Both the position numbers and the translations under genes were made by a program. Positions 1 through 8,730 of a stretch of DNA of 31,670 bases are shown in pieces. The first letter of the stretch is position 1; every line of letters begins with the position of its first letter. The notes below the pieces were generated by a model. That model worked only from the letters and a program-made list of their open reading frames with translations. It searched no databases and had not been told where the DNA came from. This stretch comes from AC-32 sp036265535 (GTDB lineage: Bacteria; Actinomycetota; Thermoleophilia; Gaiellales; Gaiellaceae), in assembly GCA_036265535.1 (NCBI GenBank), contig DATAOV010000122.1, forward strand, positions 1 to 31,670. Reading direction: 5' to 3'.

Positions 1-1
1 C

Positions 2-238
2 CTGAGCTACAACCGGTTGGACCTCGCCGCAGACCAGGGGCTGACGATCTTCACCTACGCCGCCGAACCCGGCTCGCGCTCCGAAGAGGCGCTCAACCTT
101 CTCGGTAGCTGGGCGGCCACCGTGGCCACCGCTGAGGCGGCGCGCGACCGACCAAGGCTGAGGCGCGGGCGCGCCGCTATCGGCTCGCCTGGCTTCACCG
201 GGCTAAGGTGGCCAGGTAAGCGACGAGAGGAGGACCAG
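2..238 (+). CDS. C-terminal end of an MmyB-like XRE-family regulator (partial at left edge)
   Basis: The window opens inside a reading frame whose first 40 or so residues look like the end of the MmyB-like ligand-binding domain found at the C-terminus of many actinobacterial XRE-type repressors: a strand ending in LSYNRLDL, then LTIFTYAAEPGS, then EALNLLGSWAA. In that family a helix-turn-helix domain precedes it, which here would lie outside the window. The match should end near base 125. The frame has no stop there and runs on through low-complexity Arg-rich sequence into the next gene in the same frame. I place the end just before the next start because that start has its own ribosome binding site. 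A stop lost by indel or a real fusion are both possible. The identification rests on pattern memory over a short stretch. Confidence 0.5.
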
Positions 239-559
239 ATGGCAGTCGCAATGCTGTTCGAGAACCCCGAGGGCTCGAAGGAACAGTACGAGGACTTCAG
301 CCGGAAGATGTTCGGCGGCAAGGACGCTCCTGACGAGCCGATCCAAGGCCTGATCATCCATACGGCGGGTCAGACGGAGCGCGGCTTCCGGATCTTCGAC
401 GTCTGGGAGTCACGCGCCGATTACGAGCGCTTCATGAAGGAGTACGTCGAGCCCGCCATGGAAGGCGACATGACCCCGGAGCAGATGCAACAGATGCCGC
501 AGCCGGAGGTCTACGAACTCGCGAACGTCGCCGGCGTCGGGATCGGCGCGACCGCCTAG
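239..559 (+). CDS. Small dimeric alpha/beta-barrel (ABM-like) protein, 106 aa
   Basis: The product starts MAVAMLFENPEG and has the alternating strand and helix pattern of the antibiotic-biosynthesis-monooxygenase/stress-responsive dimeric barrel fold. A first strand (VAMLF) is followed by a helix (KEQYEDFSRKM), a strand (GLIIHTAG), a strand with FRIFDVWES, and a helix (ADYERFMKEYVEPAM). The DVWES-x-x-x-x-x-RF pattern is common in this fold. No catalytic residues can be assigned, since these proteins vary widely in function. The start at 239 is supported by AGAGGAGGA at 226-234, four bases upstream. The same frame is open upstream into a regulator-like tail, so a longer fused product cannot be excluded. 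The specific role is unknown. Confidence 0.75.
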   Translation: MAVAMLFENPEGSKEQYEDFSRKMFGGKDAPDEPIQGLIIHTAGQTERGFRIFDVWESRADYERFMKEYVEPAMEGDMTPEQMQQMPQPEVYELANVAGVGIGATA

Positions 560-686
560 CGCTCTTGTAGTCGAAGGTCGAGAAGACCGCGTGCCTGCCT
601 GCCGGAGAGGTCCGACGCCATCTCCGGCAGGTCGACGCGGAGGGTTTCGGCTCCGCGGGATCCACCCATAGCGCCAGAATGACGCC

Positions 687-850
687 AGAAGTACTCCCAC
701 AACCGGGCACGGCCTTCTCCCGTGTCACGTGGCGGCTGGATCGGGGGCCAACGAAGGGATGATGGCCCCTTCTCGTGGTCACCAGAAGAGGCCTCTTTGC
801 AGGGGACAAGCTGCGAGGGTCCGGGGTCCGCGCTCTTTGGGGGCAGCGAT
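687..850 (+). repeat. Degenerate intergenic repeat, copy 1
   Basis: The element begins with AGAAGTACT followed by a C-rich block, CAAC, GGGCA and GGCCT (687-715). It ends with a second conserved block around CTCTTTGCAGGGGACAAGC and TTGGGGGCAGCGATG (782-850). Both blocks, in the same order, recur at 5876-6070, and the first recurs again at 879-907. The middle is poorly conserved. It encodes no recognisable protein, so I read it as a dispersed non-coding repeat. Confidence 0.5.
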
Positions 851-869
851 GGGGTGACGACTTCCTCTT

Positions 870-1050
870 GCAGACGCGAGAAGTACTGCCCCAACGGGGC
901 AGGGCCTCGCCCACCAGCACAGCAGTGGTTCGCAGGGAGTCCAAGACGCGATCATGGCCCCCCGCGGCCGCGAGAAGGACGGTGCGCACGGAGGGAGCGC
1001 CTGTCGCTGCAAGGAAGGCGCCAGCGAGAGCGAGCGGGATCCGCGGCGGC
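870..1050 (+). repeat. Degenerate intergenic repeat, copy 2
   Basis: The block GCAGACGCGAGAAGTACTG at 870-888 matches 5867-5885 with a single A/G difference. It runs into a perfect hairpin, TGCCCC-AAC-GGGGCA, at 887-901. The second conserved block is only weakly visible around 1006-1050 (TGCAAGGAAGG and GGGATCCGCG), so the right end is uncertain. It follows copy 1 in the same orientation, which gives a partial tandem arrangement. Confidence 0.45.
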
Positions 1051-1234
1051 GATCCGGTTCGCGCTCGGCGGCTGCCTTTGCGAGGTCGTCATGCCGTCGA
1101 GTGTGCTCGCACGCCATCGCCGCCGACAGCCCGCTGGCGGGACTCTCGCTACCGGCTGGCCGCACTTTTCGAAAACCCCGGCCCACCGGGTGGCGTAGAG
1201 CCGGGCGGGAAGGCACGATCTCCTCAACCGGTTC

Positions 1235-2968
1235 ATGAGGCGTGACCTTTCCATCGCGTTGCTCGCTCTAGTGGCGGGAGCGGGCGCGGCGCTGCTCGTG
1301 CTCGGGAGCGATCGCGAGCCCAGCCCGGCCGCGGCGTCGGCAGCCCTGGCGCTCGTGGTCGGTTGGACCTACGTCGCCAGCGGCCTGATCGCGCGGCGGC
1401 AGCGACCGGAGAACCGCCTCGGACCGGTGATGGTCTTCATCGGCTTCGCCTGGTTCGCCACCTTCCTCGCGGACGCGGGCACATCGCTCGTCTTCACGCT
1501 CGGGACGGTCCTCGAGGACATCTACTTGCTCGGCTTCGTCTACCTCGTGCTCTCTTTCCCAACCGGGCGCCTGCGAGGCAGGGTCGACCGCGGGCTCATC
1601 GCTGTTGCGATCGCACTCGTCACGGTGGTCGAGGTCGCCTGGCTCCTCTTTGCCGACTCGCGTTCGCTGATCTGCTCCGATTGCCCGCACAACACGTTCG
1701 AGATCACGCGGAACGACGGTCTTGCCAACGGGCTGCTGCAGGGACAGCGCACGGCCGGGGTGGTGTTCTCGGCGTTCACGGTGGCCCTGCTCGTGCAGCG
1801 GTGGCGGCGGGCGAGCCCTCCGGAGCGGCAGGCTGGCGCGCCGGTGCTCTGGGCGGGAAGCGCAATGTTCGCCGCGCTCGCGTTCTCGGTCTTGAACGAC
1901 ATCTTCGATCACCCCCTCGGCCTGGGCCCGGCCTGGCTGCGCGCGGTCGTGTTCGCGTCGATCCCGATTGCCGTCCTGGCCGTGCTCCTGCAGCGGCGCC
2001 TGGCCCGCGGCGCCGTCGCGGGGTTGGTCGTGGAGCTGGGGGAGGGCGCGACCTCCATCGACCTGCGCGAGGCGCTCGGGCGCGCGCTCGGCGATCCGTC
2101 GCTCAAGGTCGCGTACTGGGTTCCCGCGAGCGGGCGTTACGTCGATTCGAGCGGTCACCCGGTCGAGCTGCCGCAGTCCGGCGCCGAGCGGGCGGCCACG
2201 GTTGTCGAGCGGGAAGGCGAGCCGATCGCCGCGCTCGTGCACGATCCCGCGCTCGCCGAGAACGCGGAGCTGGTGCAGTCGGTGTGCGCCGCCGCCGCGC
2301 TGACGCTCGAGAACGCGCGCCTGCAGGCGGAGCTGCGGGCACGGCTCGCCGAGCTGCAGGCCTCACGCGCCCGTCTGGTGACGGCGACCGAGAGCGAGCG
2401 GCGGCGGATCGAGCGCGACTTGCACGATGGGACCCAGCAGCGGCTCGTCTCGATCGCGATGACCCTCGGCCTCGCCGAGTCGAAGCTCGCGGTCGATCGC
2501 GCGGCGGTAGAGCCGGTTCTGCGCGAGGCGCGCGACGCGCTCACCCTTGCGCTCGCAGAGCTGCGCGAGCTGACTCAGGGCATCCGCCCTGCCATCCTGG
2601 TCGAGCGGGGACTAGCCGCCGCGCTCGACGATCTTTCCAGGCGAGCGGCGCTGCCAGTGCGACTGGAGGTCGCCGTCACCGGCCGGCTGCCCGAGCAGGT
2701 CGAGGGTGCGGCCTACTTCGTTGCCAGCGAGGCGCTGGCGAACGCCGCCAAGCACTCGCACGCCAGCGAGGTGCGGCTCGTCGCCTCCAGTGACGGAAGC
2801 GTTCTCCTGCTCGAAGTGGCCGACGACGGGATCGGCGGCGCGGCGGCCGGTGGCGGCTCGGGACTGCGCGGGCTCGCCGACCGCGTCGAGGCGCTCGGCG
2901 GACGGCTGACGGTGTCGAGCCCGCCGGGTCGAGGCACCACCCTGCGAGCGGAGATCCCATGCGCGTAG
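1235..2968 (+). CDS. Membrane sensor histidine kinase, NarL/DesK type (HisKA_3)
   Basis: This 577-residue protein begins with about 250 mostly hydrophobic residues forming roughly seven membrane segments. A soluble GAF-like linker (about 255-365) and a coiled coil rich in ELRARLAELQASR follow. The HisKA_3 dimerisation and phosphotransfer domain has the H-box ERRRIERDLHDGTQQRLV with the phospho-accepting His near residue 397. The HATPase domain shows an N-box (FVASEALANAAKHS, about 492-506), the G1 box (VADDGIGG) and a G2-like GSGLRGLADRVEALGG. It should autophosphorylate and pass phosphate to the response regulator encoded immediately downstream, with which it overlaps by 10 bases. The signal sensed is unknown. 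The ATG at 1235 lacks a well-spaced ribosome binding site, so the start is less certain than the gene itself. Confidence 0.93.
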   Translation: MRRDLSIALLALVAGAGAALLVLGSDREPSPAAASAALALVVGWTYVASGLIARRQRPENRLGPVMVFIGFAWFATFLADAGTSLVFTLGTVLEDIYLLGFVYLVLSFPTGRLRGRVDRGLIAVAIALVTVVEVAWLLFADSRSLICSDCPHNTFEITRNDGLANGLLQGQRTAGVVFSAFTVALLVQRWRRASPPERQAGAPVLWAGSAMFAALAFSVLNDIFDHPLGLGPAWLRAVVFASIPIAVLAVLLQRRLARGAVAGLVVELGEGATSIDLREALGRALGDPSLKVAYWVPASGRYVDSSGHPVELPQSGAERAATVVEREGEPIAALVHDPALAENAELVQSVCAAAALTLENARLQAELRARLAELQASRARLVTATESERRRIERDLHDGTQQRLVSIAMTLGLAESKLAVDRAAVEPVLREARDALTLALAELRELTQGIRPAILVERGLAAALDDLSRRAALPVRLEVAVTGRLPEQVEGAAYFVASEALANAAKHSHASEVRLVASSDGSVLLLEVADDGIGGAAAGGGSGLRGLADRVEALGGRLTVSSPPGRGTTLRAEIPCA

Positions 2969-3609
2969 TCGTTGCCGACGATGCCGTGATCCTGCGCGAG
3001 GGTCTCGCGCGCCTGCTCGAGGAAGCCGGGTTCGAGGTGGCCGGACTCGCGGCCGACGCCGACGAGCTGCAGGCGCTCGTCGAGCGGTCGGAACCGGACG
3101 TCGCGATCGTCGACATTCGCATGCCGCCGACGCACACCGACGAGGGGCTGCGCGCGGCGAAGGCGATCCGGGCGCGGTGGCCGCACGTCGGCATCCTGGT
3201 CCTCTCCCAGTACGTGCAGGCGCGCTACGCGGTCGAGCTGCTCGCCGCGGGCACGGAGCGGGTCGGCTACATGCTCAAGGATCGCGTGTCCGACCTCGGC
3301 GAGCTCTCGGCCAGCGTCCGGCGGATTGGCGAGGGCGGTTCCGTGCTGGACCCGGCCGTTGTCGCGCAGCTCGTCGGCCAGCGGCGCAAGGGCCAGACGC
3401 CGCTCGAGGACCTAACCGAGCGCGAGCTCGAGGTGCTGGCCCTGATGGCGGAGGGGCGGTCCAACAAGGCGATCGGCGAGCGGCTGTTCATCACCGAGCA
3501 CACGGTCGAGAAGCACGTTAAGAACATCTTCGCGACCCTCCGTTTGCCGCAGTCGCACGACGACCACCGGCGCGTCCTGGCCGTCGTCACCTTCCTCAAC
3601 GCCAGGTAG
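2959..3609 (+). CDS. NarL/FixJ (LuxR-HTH) response regulator
   Basis: This 216-residue protein has an N-terminal receiver domain. The acidic pair is Asp7/Asp8, the phospho-acceptor is Asp52 in IVDIRMPP, a Ser in VLSQY serves as the Thr/Ser switch, and Lys lies in YMLKDRV. A GerE/LuxR helix-turn-helix spans about residues 150-205 (LTERELEVLALMAEGRSNKAI, then ITEHTVEKHVKNIF). It overlaps the kinase gene by 10 bases, which points to translational coupling and a cognate pair. Regulators of this family bind short inverted repeats as dimers. The targets are not shown by sequence. The nearest candidates are the MMPL gene downstream and, more speculatively, the palindromic sites at 14.7-24.7 kb. Confidence 0.94.
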   Translation: MRVVVADDAVILREGLARLLEEAGFEVAGLAADADELQALVERSEPDVAIVDIRMPPTHTDEGLRAAKAIRARWPHVGILVLSQYVQARYAVELLAAGTERVGYMLKDRVSDLGELSASVRRIGEGGSVLDPAVVAQLVGQRRKGQTPLEDLTERELEVLALMAEGRSNKAIGERLFITEHTVEKHVKNIFATLRLPQSHDDHRRVLAVVTFLNAR

Positions 3610-3702
3610 GTACAGCCAGCCCTACCGCGCAACAGTCCGGCTGTCCGGCTGGGCAGACGGGGGCGGGCGTGCGAGCCTCGAACGGACCGAAGGAGGCCGC
3701 AC
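3610..3702 (+). promoter_or_regulatory. Leader of the MMPL gene with a tandem TCCGGCTG repeat
   Basis: The 93-base gap holds two adjacent copies of TCCGGCTG at 3636-3651. CCAGCC at about 3616 can pair with GGCTGG at about 3647-3652. The ribosome binding site AGGAGG lies at 3691-3696. The repeat may be an operator for transporter expression, but no regulator family can be named from it. Confidence 0.3.
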
Positions 3703-5844
3703 ATGAACATCGGACGCTGGAGCATTCGCCACCCGCGCATCGCGCTCGCAGCCTGGCTCGCGTTCGTCGTCGTCTGCGTCGTGCTCGGCGCGATCAGCGG
3801 CACCAAGACGCTCGCCAACGGCGCCGTTGGCGAATCCGCGCGCGGCTACGCAATCATGAGCAGGGACGGGCTCTGGGGACCCGGGCGCGAGCTGGCGTTC
3901 ATCCGCGCCTCGGGCGCTCCCGTGCCGGGGGGCGTGATCCGCGACGTCGAGCAGCGCTTCCGCGCGCTCGGACTCACGCCGGAGCTCAAGCACTCCGCCG
4001 ACGGACGCTCCGCGGTCGTGAGCGCGCAGCTCACGGAGGAAGTCCCGGTCGAGCGCATTCTTGCAGCCGTGGCCAGCGCCGCACGAGCGCACCCGGAGCT
4101 CACGATCGAGGAAACGGGCGATGTTTCCGCAGACCAGGCGCGGAACCGCACGGTCGACCGCGACCTGCACCGGGCCGAGCTGCTTTCGATCCCGGTCACG
4201 CTGTTCGTGCTCCTGTTCGCCTTCGGGGCGCTGACCGCGGCGCTCGTCCCTGTCCTACTCGCCTTGAGTGCGGTCGCCGCGGGCCTCGGCCTGCTCGGCC
4301 CGCTTAGCCAGCTGTTCCCGGTCGAGGACAGCGCCAAGACCGTCGTGCTGCTGATCGGAATGGCGGTTGGCGTCGACTACGCGCTCTTCTTCGTCGTCCG
4401 CTCGCGTGCGGAGCGCAAGCGCGGCTCAGCGATCGGCGAGGCGCTCGAGACGACCCTACGCACCTCTGGCCGGACCGTAATCGTGTCGGGCGCGACCGTC
4501 GCGATCGCGATGGCCGGGATGTACGTCGTCGGTGTCAGGACATTGAGCGGAATCGCGACCGCCGCGATCGCCGTCATCGCCTGCGCTGTCGTCGGTTCCC
4601 TCACGGTGTTGCCAGCGACCCTCCGCCTGCTCGGCCCGCGGATCGACCGCGGCCGGATCCCATTCCTACCCCACGCCCACACCGAAGGCGGCAGCCGCTT
4701 CTGGTCAGCTCTCGTCCGGCGCGTTACGCGACGGCCGCTCATCGCCGCCGTGCTGTCGATCGGCCTGCTCGCCGCACTCGCCTATCCAGCGCTCTCGCTG
4801 CGAATCTCCAAGCCGAGCGACCTCGCGCTTACGGCCCAGAGCGAGCCGGCGCTGAAGGCGCTGGCGGACGTACGCCACGCCTTCCCCAGCGCCGGTGAGA
4901 CCGCCGTCGTCGCAACCGAGGCACCTGCGGCGGCGAGGGCGCAGCTGCGGCGGCAGCTGCTCGCGCTCAGGCGACTCGCGGTCCAGGAGCGGGTCGCGAA
5001 CGTACCCGTCGACCCGATCCGAACTCGCTCGACCAGCGGCGGCAGCGCGGCCGCGCTCTTTCTTCCGCTGACCGGCAACGGCGGGAACGGCTCGAGCCGC
5101 CATGCCGTCAAAGAGCTGCGAAACCGGCTGATTCCCGCCACCATCGGGCGCATCCGCGGCGCCGAGACGGCTGTCACCGGCTCTACCGCCGAGGACATCG
5201 ATTTCACCCGCCAGATCAGGCGCGCACTGCCGTATGTGCTTGCGTTCGTGCTCGCGCTTGCCTTCGGTCTGCTGCTCGTCGCCTTCCGCTCGCTCGTCGT
5301 GCCGCTGAAGGCCATTGCCCTCAACCTGCTCTCGGTCGGCGCCTCCTACGGGGTGCTCGCGCTCGTCTTCCAGCACCGCTGGGCCGAGCCGATCCTCAAC
5401 TTCCAGTCCAACGGCACGATCGTCTCCTGGCTGCCGCTCTTCCTATTCGTCGTTCTCTTCGGGCTCTCGATGGACTACCACGTCTTCATCCTCAGCCGCG
5501 TCCGCGAAGCCGTCGACCAGGGCGAGCGAACCGAAACGGCTGTGCGGCACTCGATCGCGCTCACAGCGGGAGTCGTCACGGCCGCGGCGGCAGTGATGGT
5601 GGGCGTCTTCGCACTCTTCGGCACGCTCTCGTCGCTCGAGCTCAAGCAGGCCGGCGTCGGCCTCGCGGCAGCCGTCCTCATCGACGCGACCGTGATCCGC
5701 GGAGTTCTCCTCCCCGCGACGATGGAGCTGCTCGGCGAGTGGAACTGGTACCTCCCCCGCCGGCTTCACTGGCTCCCACGACTCGCCCACGAAGAGGGCC
5801 CGCTGCGGAAGGACCTCCAGCCCTCAGTAGAGCCGGGTCGGTGA
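3703..5844 (+). CDS. MMPL/RND-family membrane transporter
   Basis: This 713-residue protein has the two-fold layout of MMPL transporters: one N-terminal membrane helix, a periplasmic loop (about 35-165), five or six helices (about 165-320), one helix near 350, a second loop (about 370-505), then six helices to about 690. The family's Asp-Tyr signatures are present in both halves: GMAVGVDYALFF near residue 225 and FGLSMDYHVFILSR near 590. These form the proton-relay pair in characterised MmpL proteins. The family exports lipids or other hydrophobic compounds using the proton gradient. The substrate here is unknown. AGGAGG seven bases upstream supports the start. It follows the two-component genes by 93 bases and may be their target or part of their transcript. 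Confidence 0.93.
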   Translation: MNIGRWSIRHPRIALAAWLAFVVVCVVLGAISGTKTLANGAVGESARGYAIMSRDGLWGPGRELAFIRASGAPVPGGVIRDVEQRFRALGLTPELKHSADGRSAVVSAQLTEEVPVERILAAVASAARAHPELTIEETGDVSADQARNRTVDRDLHRAELLSIPVTLFVLLFAFGALTAALVPVLLALSAVAAGLGLLGPLSQLFPVEDSAKTVVLLIGMAVGVDYALFFVVRSRAERKRGSAIGEALETTLRTSGRTVIVSGATVAIAMAGMYVVGVRTLSGIATAAIAVIACAVVGSLTVLPATLRLLGPRIDRGRIPFLPHAHTEGGSRFWSALVRRVTRRPLIAAVLSIGLLAALAYPALSLRISKPSDLALTAQSEPALKALADVRHAFPSAGETAVVATEAPAAARAQLRRQLLALRRLAVQERVANVPVDPIRTRSTSGGSAAALFLPLTGNGGNGSSRHAVKELRNRLIPATIGRIRGAETAVTGSTAEDIDFTRQIRRALPYVLAFVLALAFGLLLVAFRSLVVPLKAIALNLLSVGASYGVLALVFQHRWAEPILNFQSNGTIVSWLPLFLFVVLFGLSMDYHVFILSRVREAVDQGERTETAVRHSIALTAGVVTAAAAVMVGVFALFGTLSSLELKQAGVGLAAAVLIDATVIRGVLLPATMELLGEWNWYLPRRLHWLPRLAHEEGPLRKDLQPSVEPGR

Positions 5845-5866
5845 GGCTCACAACCTCCTCGCTAGA

Positions 5867-6070
5867 GCAGACGCGAGAGGTACTGGCCCAACGGGGGCAT
5901 AGCCTTTGCCCCACATGACGGCGGCGGCTGCCGCGATCGGCCGACAAGTGGCGCACGACCGGGGGGTCCATGACCGGCATCCTGGCCTCCAGTCCTGACC
6001 CCCAAGAAACGACCGATTTGCAGGGAAGAACTGCCAAGGGTTCATGATTCTCGCCCTTGGGGCAGCCATG
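5867..6070 (+). repeat. Degenerate intergenic repeat, copy 3, filling the 5845-6147 gap
   Basis: The first block at 5867-5905 (GCAGACGCGAGAGGTACTGG, then CCCAACGGGGGCATAGCCT) matches copies 1 and 2. The second block at 6001-6070 matches copy 1 around TTTGCAGGGA and CTTGGGGCAGC. Within it CCAAGGG (6034-6040) pairs perfectly with CCCTTGG (6054-6060), with CTG and CAG extending the stem after a two-base bulge. This gap between convergent genes (303 bases) contains nothing else I can recognise. The hairpin might also act as a transcription barrier. Confidence 0.5.
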
Positions 6071-6147
6071 CGCTCGTCTGCCTAGGGTTGCCGGCTAATC
6101 GCGTTTTGCCACGGCGGATTGTGTCGGGCGCCGCGGCAAGCAGGTGG

Positions 6148-8730
6148 CTACTCGTACTGGAGCGCCTCGAGCACGTTCAGTCCGGCCGCCCGCCGCGCCG
6201 GGACGATCGCAGCGAGGACGCCTGCTGCGACCGCGACCACCGCGAACACGAGCAGCGAGTAGACCGGCAGCCGGAAGGACAGGCCCTGGTCGGACATCGC
6301 CTGCGAGACGAGCGCCGCGAGGACGAGCCCGAGCGGTAGCCCGAGCGCGGCGCCGATCAGCGACGTGATCACGCTCTCGTGGCGGACCATCCTCCGCGTC
6401 TGCCTCCGAGTCATCCCGACCGCCCGCAACATCCCCAGCTCGCGCGTGCGCTCGAAGACCGAGAGCACGAGCGTGTTCACCATCCCGAACAGGCTGACCA
6501 CGACCGAGAGCGCGAGCAGGACGTAGAGCAGGTTCAGGAGCTGGTTGATCCCTCCCGCGCGCTTTTTCACCCACGCGTCCCTCGTGCGGACGCTGGCGTC
6601 GGGGTACGACGCGAGCGCCTGTTTCAAGCGGGCGGTCGCCGCATCACCCGCTCCGCCCGCCACGGTGACGAACGTGTAGATGTTCCTCGGCCGCGGGAAC
6701 ACGAACCGGAAGGCCTCCCGCGAGAGGTTGACCGACCCGATCACAGGATCGAGGTTGTCGATCGTCGGAGGGGAGAAGATCCCGCGAACCTCGAAGATGT
6801 AGTGCTCGCCGTCCGGGGTGGTGAGCGCGAACGGGTCGCCGACATCCAGTCGATGCTTGTCGGCAAACTTCTGCCGGACCACCGCGCCGGTCAGGCCGAG
6901 GTGGCTGAGCACCGCGTCGGAGCCCTGGTCCCAGTCGAAGCGGAAGACCTTCGTAATGGTGGCTCCGTCGAGCCCATCGACGGTGGCATCGGAGCGAAAG
7001 ACCCGAGCGTGCTCGTTCAGGACATTCGAGACGGTCTGCACGCCCTCGACGCCCACGACCGCGTCCCCGGCGGCCGTCGGGAACGGATCGAAGCCGTTCT
7101 TGGACGTCACCACGTAGTCGGCCCTGACCTGTTGCCTGAGCGAGTCCTTGTCGGCGTTGAGCAACCCCGCCCCGAGCACCGCAACCACGGTCACGAGCGC
7201 GAGCCCGACCATCAGCGCGGCCGCGGTTGAGGCGGTCCGGTCGGGGTTGCGGACAACGTTCTCCCGGGCGAGTCGACCGGCCGGACCGCCCGCAAGCGCC
7301 GCCGGTGCGCCGACGACCGCCGCGATCGGCCGAACGACGCGTGACGAGATCAGCGCGACGCCGACGAACAGGACGAGGACGCCGAGCGCGAGCACGCCCA
7401 GGCGTTGCTTCGTCGAGGCGCCCCCGACGAACATCGCATAGGACAGGAGCCCGATCCCAATCGCGATCAGCACCGCGGCGATCGCGGAGGCGAATCGCGC
7501 CAGGCGTCCGCGCGGCAGGGTCGCGCCCTCGCGCACGGCAAGAATCGGCGGGACGCGAGTGGCGCGCAGGGCCGGCGCCAGGCTCGCCAGGAGCGTGATC
7601 CCCAGCCCGAGAAGGATCGACACTACGACGGTCCGGGTCGCGAAGACGGTCCCGCTCTGCGGCAGGTCGAGGTTGAGCCTCGAGAACACCCAGGACAGCC
7701 CTTTCGCGAGCCCGAGGCCGAGGAACAGTCCGATCACGGACGCCACCGCCCCGATCACGAGCCCCTCGAGCAGCACCGACCGGAGTACCTGCCGGCGAGA
7801 GGCGCCGAGTGTCCGCAGGGTGGCGAACTCGCGCGCCCGTTGCGCAACGGTGATCGAGAGCGTGTTGAAGATGACGAAGGCGCCGACGAACAGGGCGATC
7901 CCGCCGAAAGCGAGCAAAAAGAGCTGTATGAACTTCGTGAACTCCTTCGTGTCCTTCGCGTTTGCCTTCGCCTGCTCGGCACCCGTTTTCACCTCTGCCG
8001 ACGCAGGAAGGATCGGCTGGATCTGGCGCTTGAGCTCCTCGGGGGACACGCCGGACCTGGAGGCGACCGCGATCGCGTCGTAGACGCCCTCCTTGTGCAG
8101 CAGCTTCTGGGCGGTAGGGACGTCGAAGACGGCGATCGTGGCGCCGCCGAGCGAGTCGACCGAGCCGAACTTGGCGATTCCCGTGATCCGGTAGGTGCGG
8201 ATCGGTCCCTGCGCCGAGACGCGAATCTGGTCGCCGACGGCGAAGTCGTGCCCCTTGGCGGCGGCGGCGTCGATCACCACCTCGCCGGGTCCGGAAGCCC
8301 ATGCTCCCTGGATGAGTGAGAGCGGGTTGAAGCGCGAGTCTCGCCCGTCGAAGCCGAACCCGAACGTGGGCGAGTTCCCGCCAAGCGCCTTCCCGTTCCG
8401 GTCGATCAGCTTCGCGTAGTCCGAGGTCGAGTTCAGGTCGTAGATCTCGCCGCCGGCCGACTCCACGCCAGGGAGCCGACTCACGCGCGTGAGCAGCGAC
8501 GCGGGGATGGTCGCGTTCCCGCTCGACGAGAACTTCACGATCTGCTTGCCGGAGATGACCGCGCTCGTGTTCCGGTAGGAGCCGGAGAAGATGCTGTCGA
8601 AAGCCTTCGAGATCGTGTCGGTCAGGACGTACGTGCCGCTCACCATCGCCACCCCCAGCACGATCGCAAGCGCGGTCAGGATCGCGCGGAACTTGCGCCC
8701 GAGCAGACCCTTGAGCGTAACGGCGATCAC
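6148..8730 (-). CDS. MacB/FtsX-type ABC transporter permease
   Basis: This 860-residue protein has a first membrane helix at about residues 13-33, then a MacB-type periplasmic core (about 45-260) and an FtsX domain with three helices (about 270-400). A second set of helices and a second periplasmic region (about 510-720) follow, and a C-terminal FtsX domain (about 735-860) ends in VLEALQYE, typical of this family. Duplicated-FtsX permeases of this length are common in actinobacteria and work with a separate ATPase. They move lipids, peptides or drugs, or transmit mechanical work across the membrane. The GTG start overlaps the upstream ATPase stop by four bases and has AGGAGGTGA at 8738-8746 as ribosome binding site. 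Its apparent ATPase partner is truncated, so either another ATPase serves it or the system is dead. Confidence 0.92.
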   Translation of the reverse strand: MIAVTLKGLLGRKFRAILTALAIVLGVAMVSGTYVLTDTISKAFDSIFSGSYRNTSAVISGKQIVKFSSSGNATIPASLLTRVSRLPGVESAGGEIYDLNSTSDYAKLIDRNGKALGGNSPTFGFGFDGRDSRFNPLSLIQGAWASGPGEVVIDAAAAKGHDFAVGDQIRVSAQGPIRTYRITGIAKFGSVDSLGGATIAVFDVPTAQKLLHKEGVYDAIAVASRSGVSPEELKRQIQPILPASAEVKTGAEQAKANAKDTKEFTKFIQLFLLAFGGIALFVGAFVIFNTLSITVAQRAREFATLRTLGASRRQVLRSVLLEGLVIGAVASVIGLFLGLGLAKGLSWVFSRLNLDLPQSGTVFATRTVVVSILLGLGITLLASLAPALRATRVPPILAVREGATLPRGRLARFASAIAAVLIAIGIGLLSYAMFVGGASTKQRLGVLALGVLVLFVGVALISSRVVRPIAAVVGAPAALAGGPAGRLARENVVRNPDRTASTAAALMVGLALVTVVAVLGAGLLNADKDSLRQQVRADYVVTSKNGFDPFPTAAGDAVVGVEGVQTVSNVLNEHARVFRSDATVDGLDGATITKVFRFDWDQGSDAVLSHLGLTGAVVRQKFADKHRLDVGDPFALTTPDGEHYIFEVRGIFSPPTIDNLDPVIGSVNLSREAFRFVFPRPRNIYTFVTVAGGAGDAATARLKQALASYPDASVRTRDAWVKKRAGGINQLLNLLYVLLALSVVVSLFGMVNTLVLSVFERTRELGMLRAVGMTRRQTRRMVRHESVITSLIGAALGLPLGLVLAALVSQAMSDQGLSFRLPVYSLLVFAVVAVAAGVLAAIVPARRAAGLNVLEALQYE

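Larger units (their letters stand above)
560..1234. other. Gene-free stretch with degenerate intergenic repeats
   Basis: No reading frame here has recognisable protein content. The open frames on both strands are Arg/Ser/Pro-rich and look like by-products of high GC. The stretch holds two head-to-tail copies of a repeat also found at 5867-6070. Near 1166-1175 there is a short palindrome, TTTTCGAAAA. No clear promoter or tRNA could be seen before the kinase gene at 1235. Confidence 0.6.

Noticed and set aside
1150..1170. A copy of the shared palindromic motif before the histidine kinase gene
   Set aside because: Only one half-site (TGCGG on the minus strand) matches; the other half matches three of five bases, which is not convincing.
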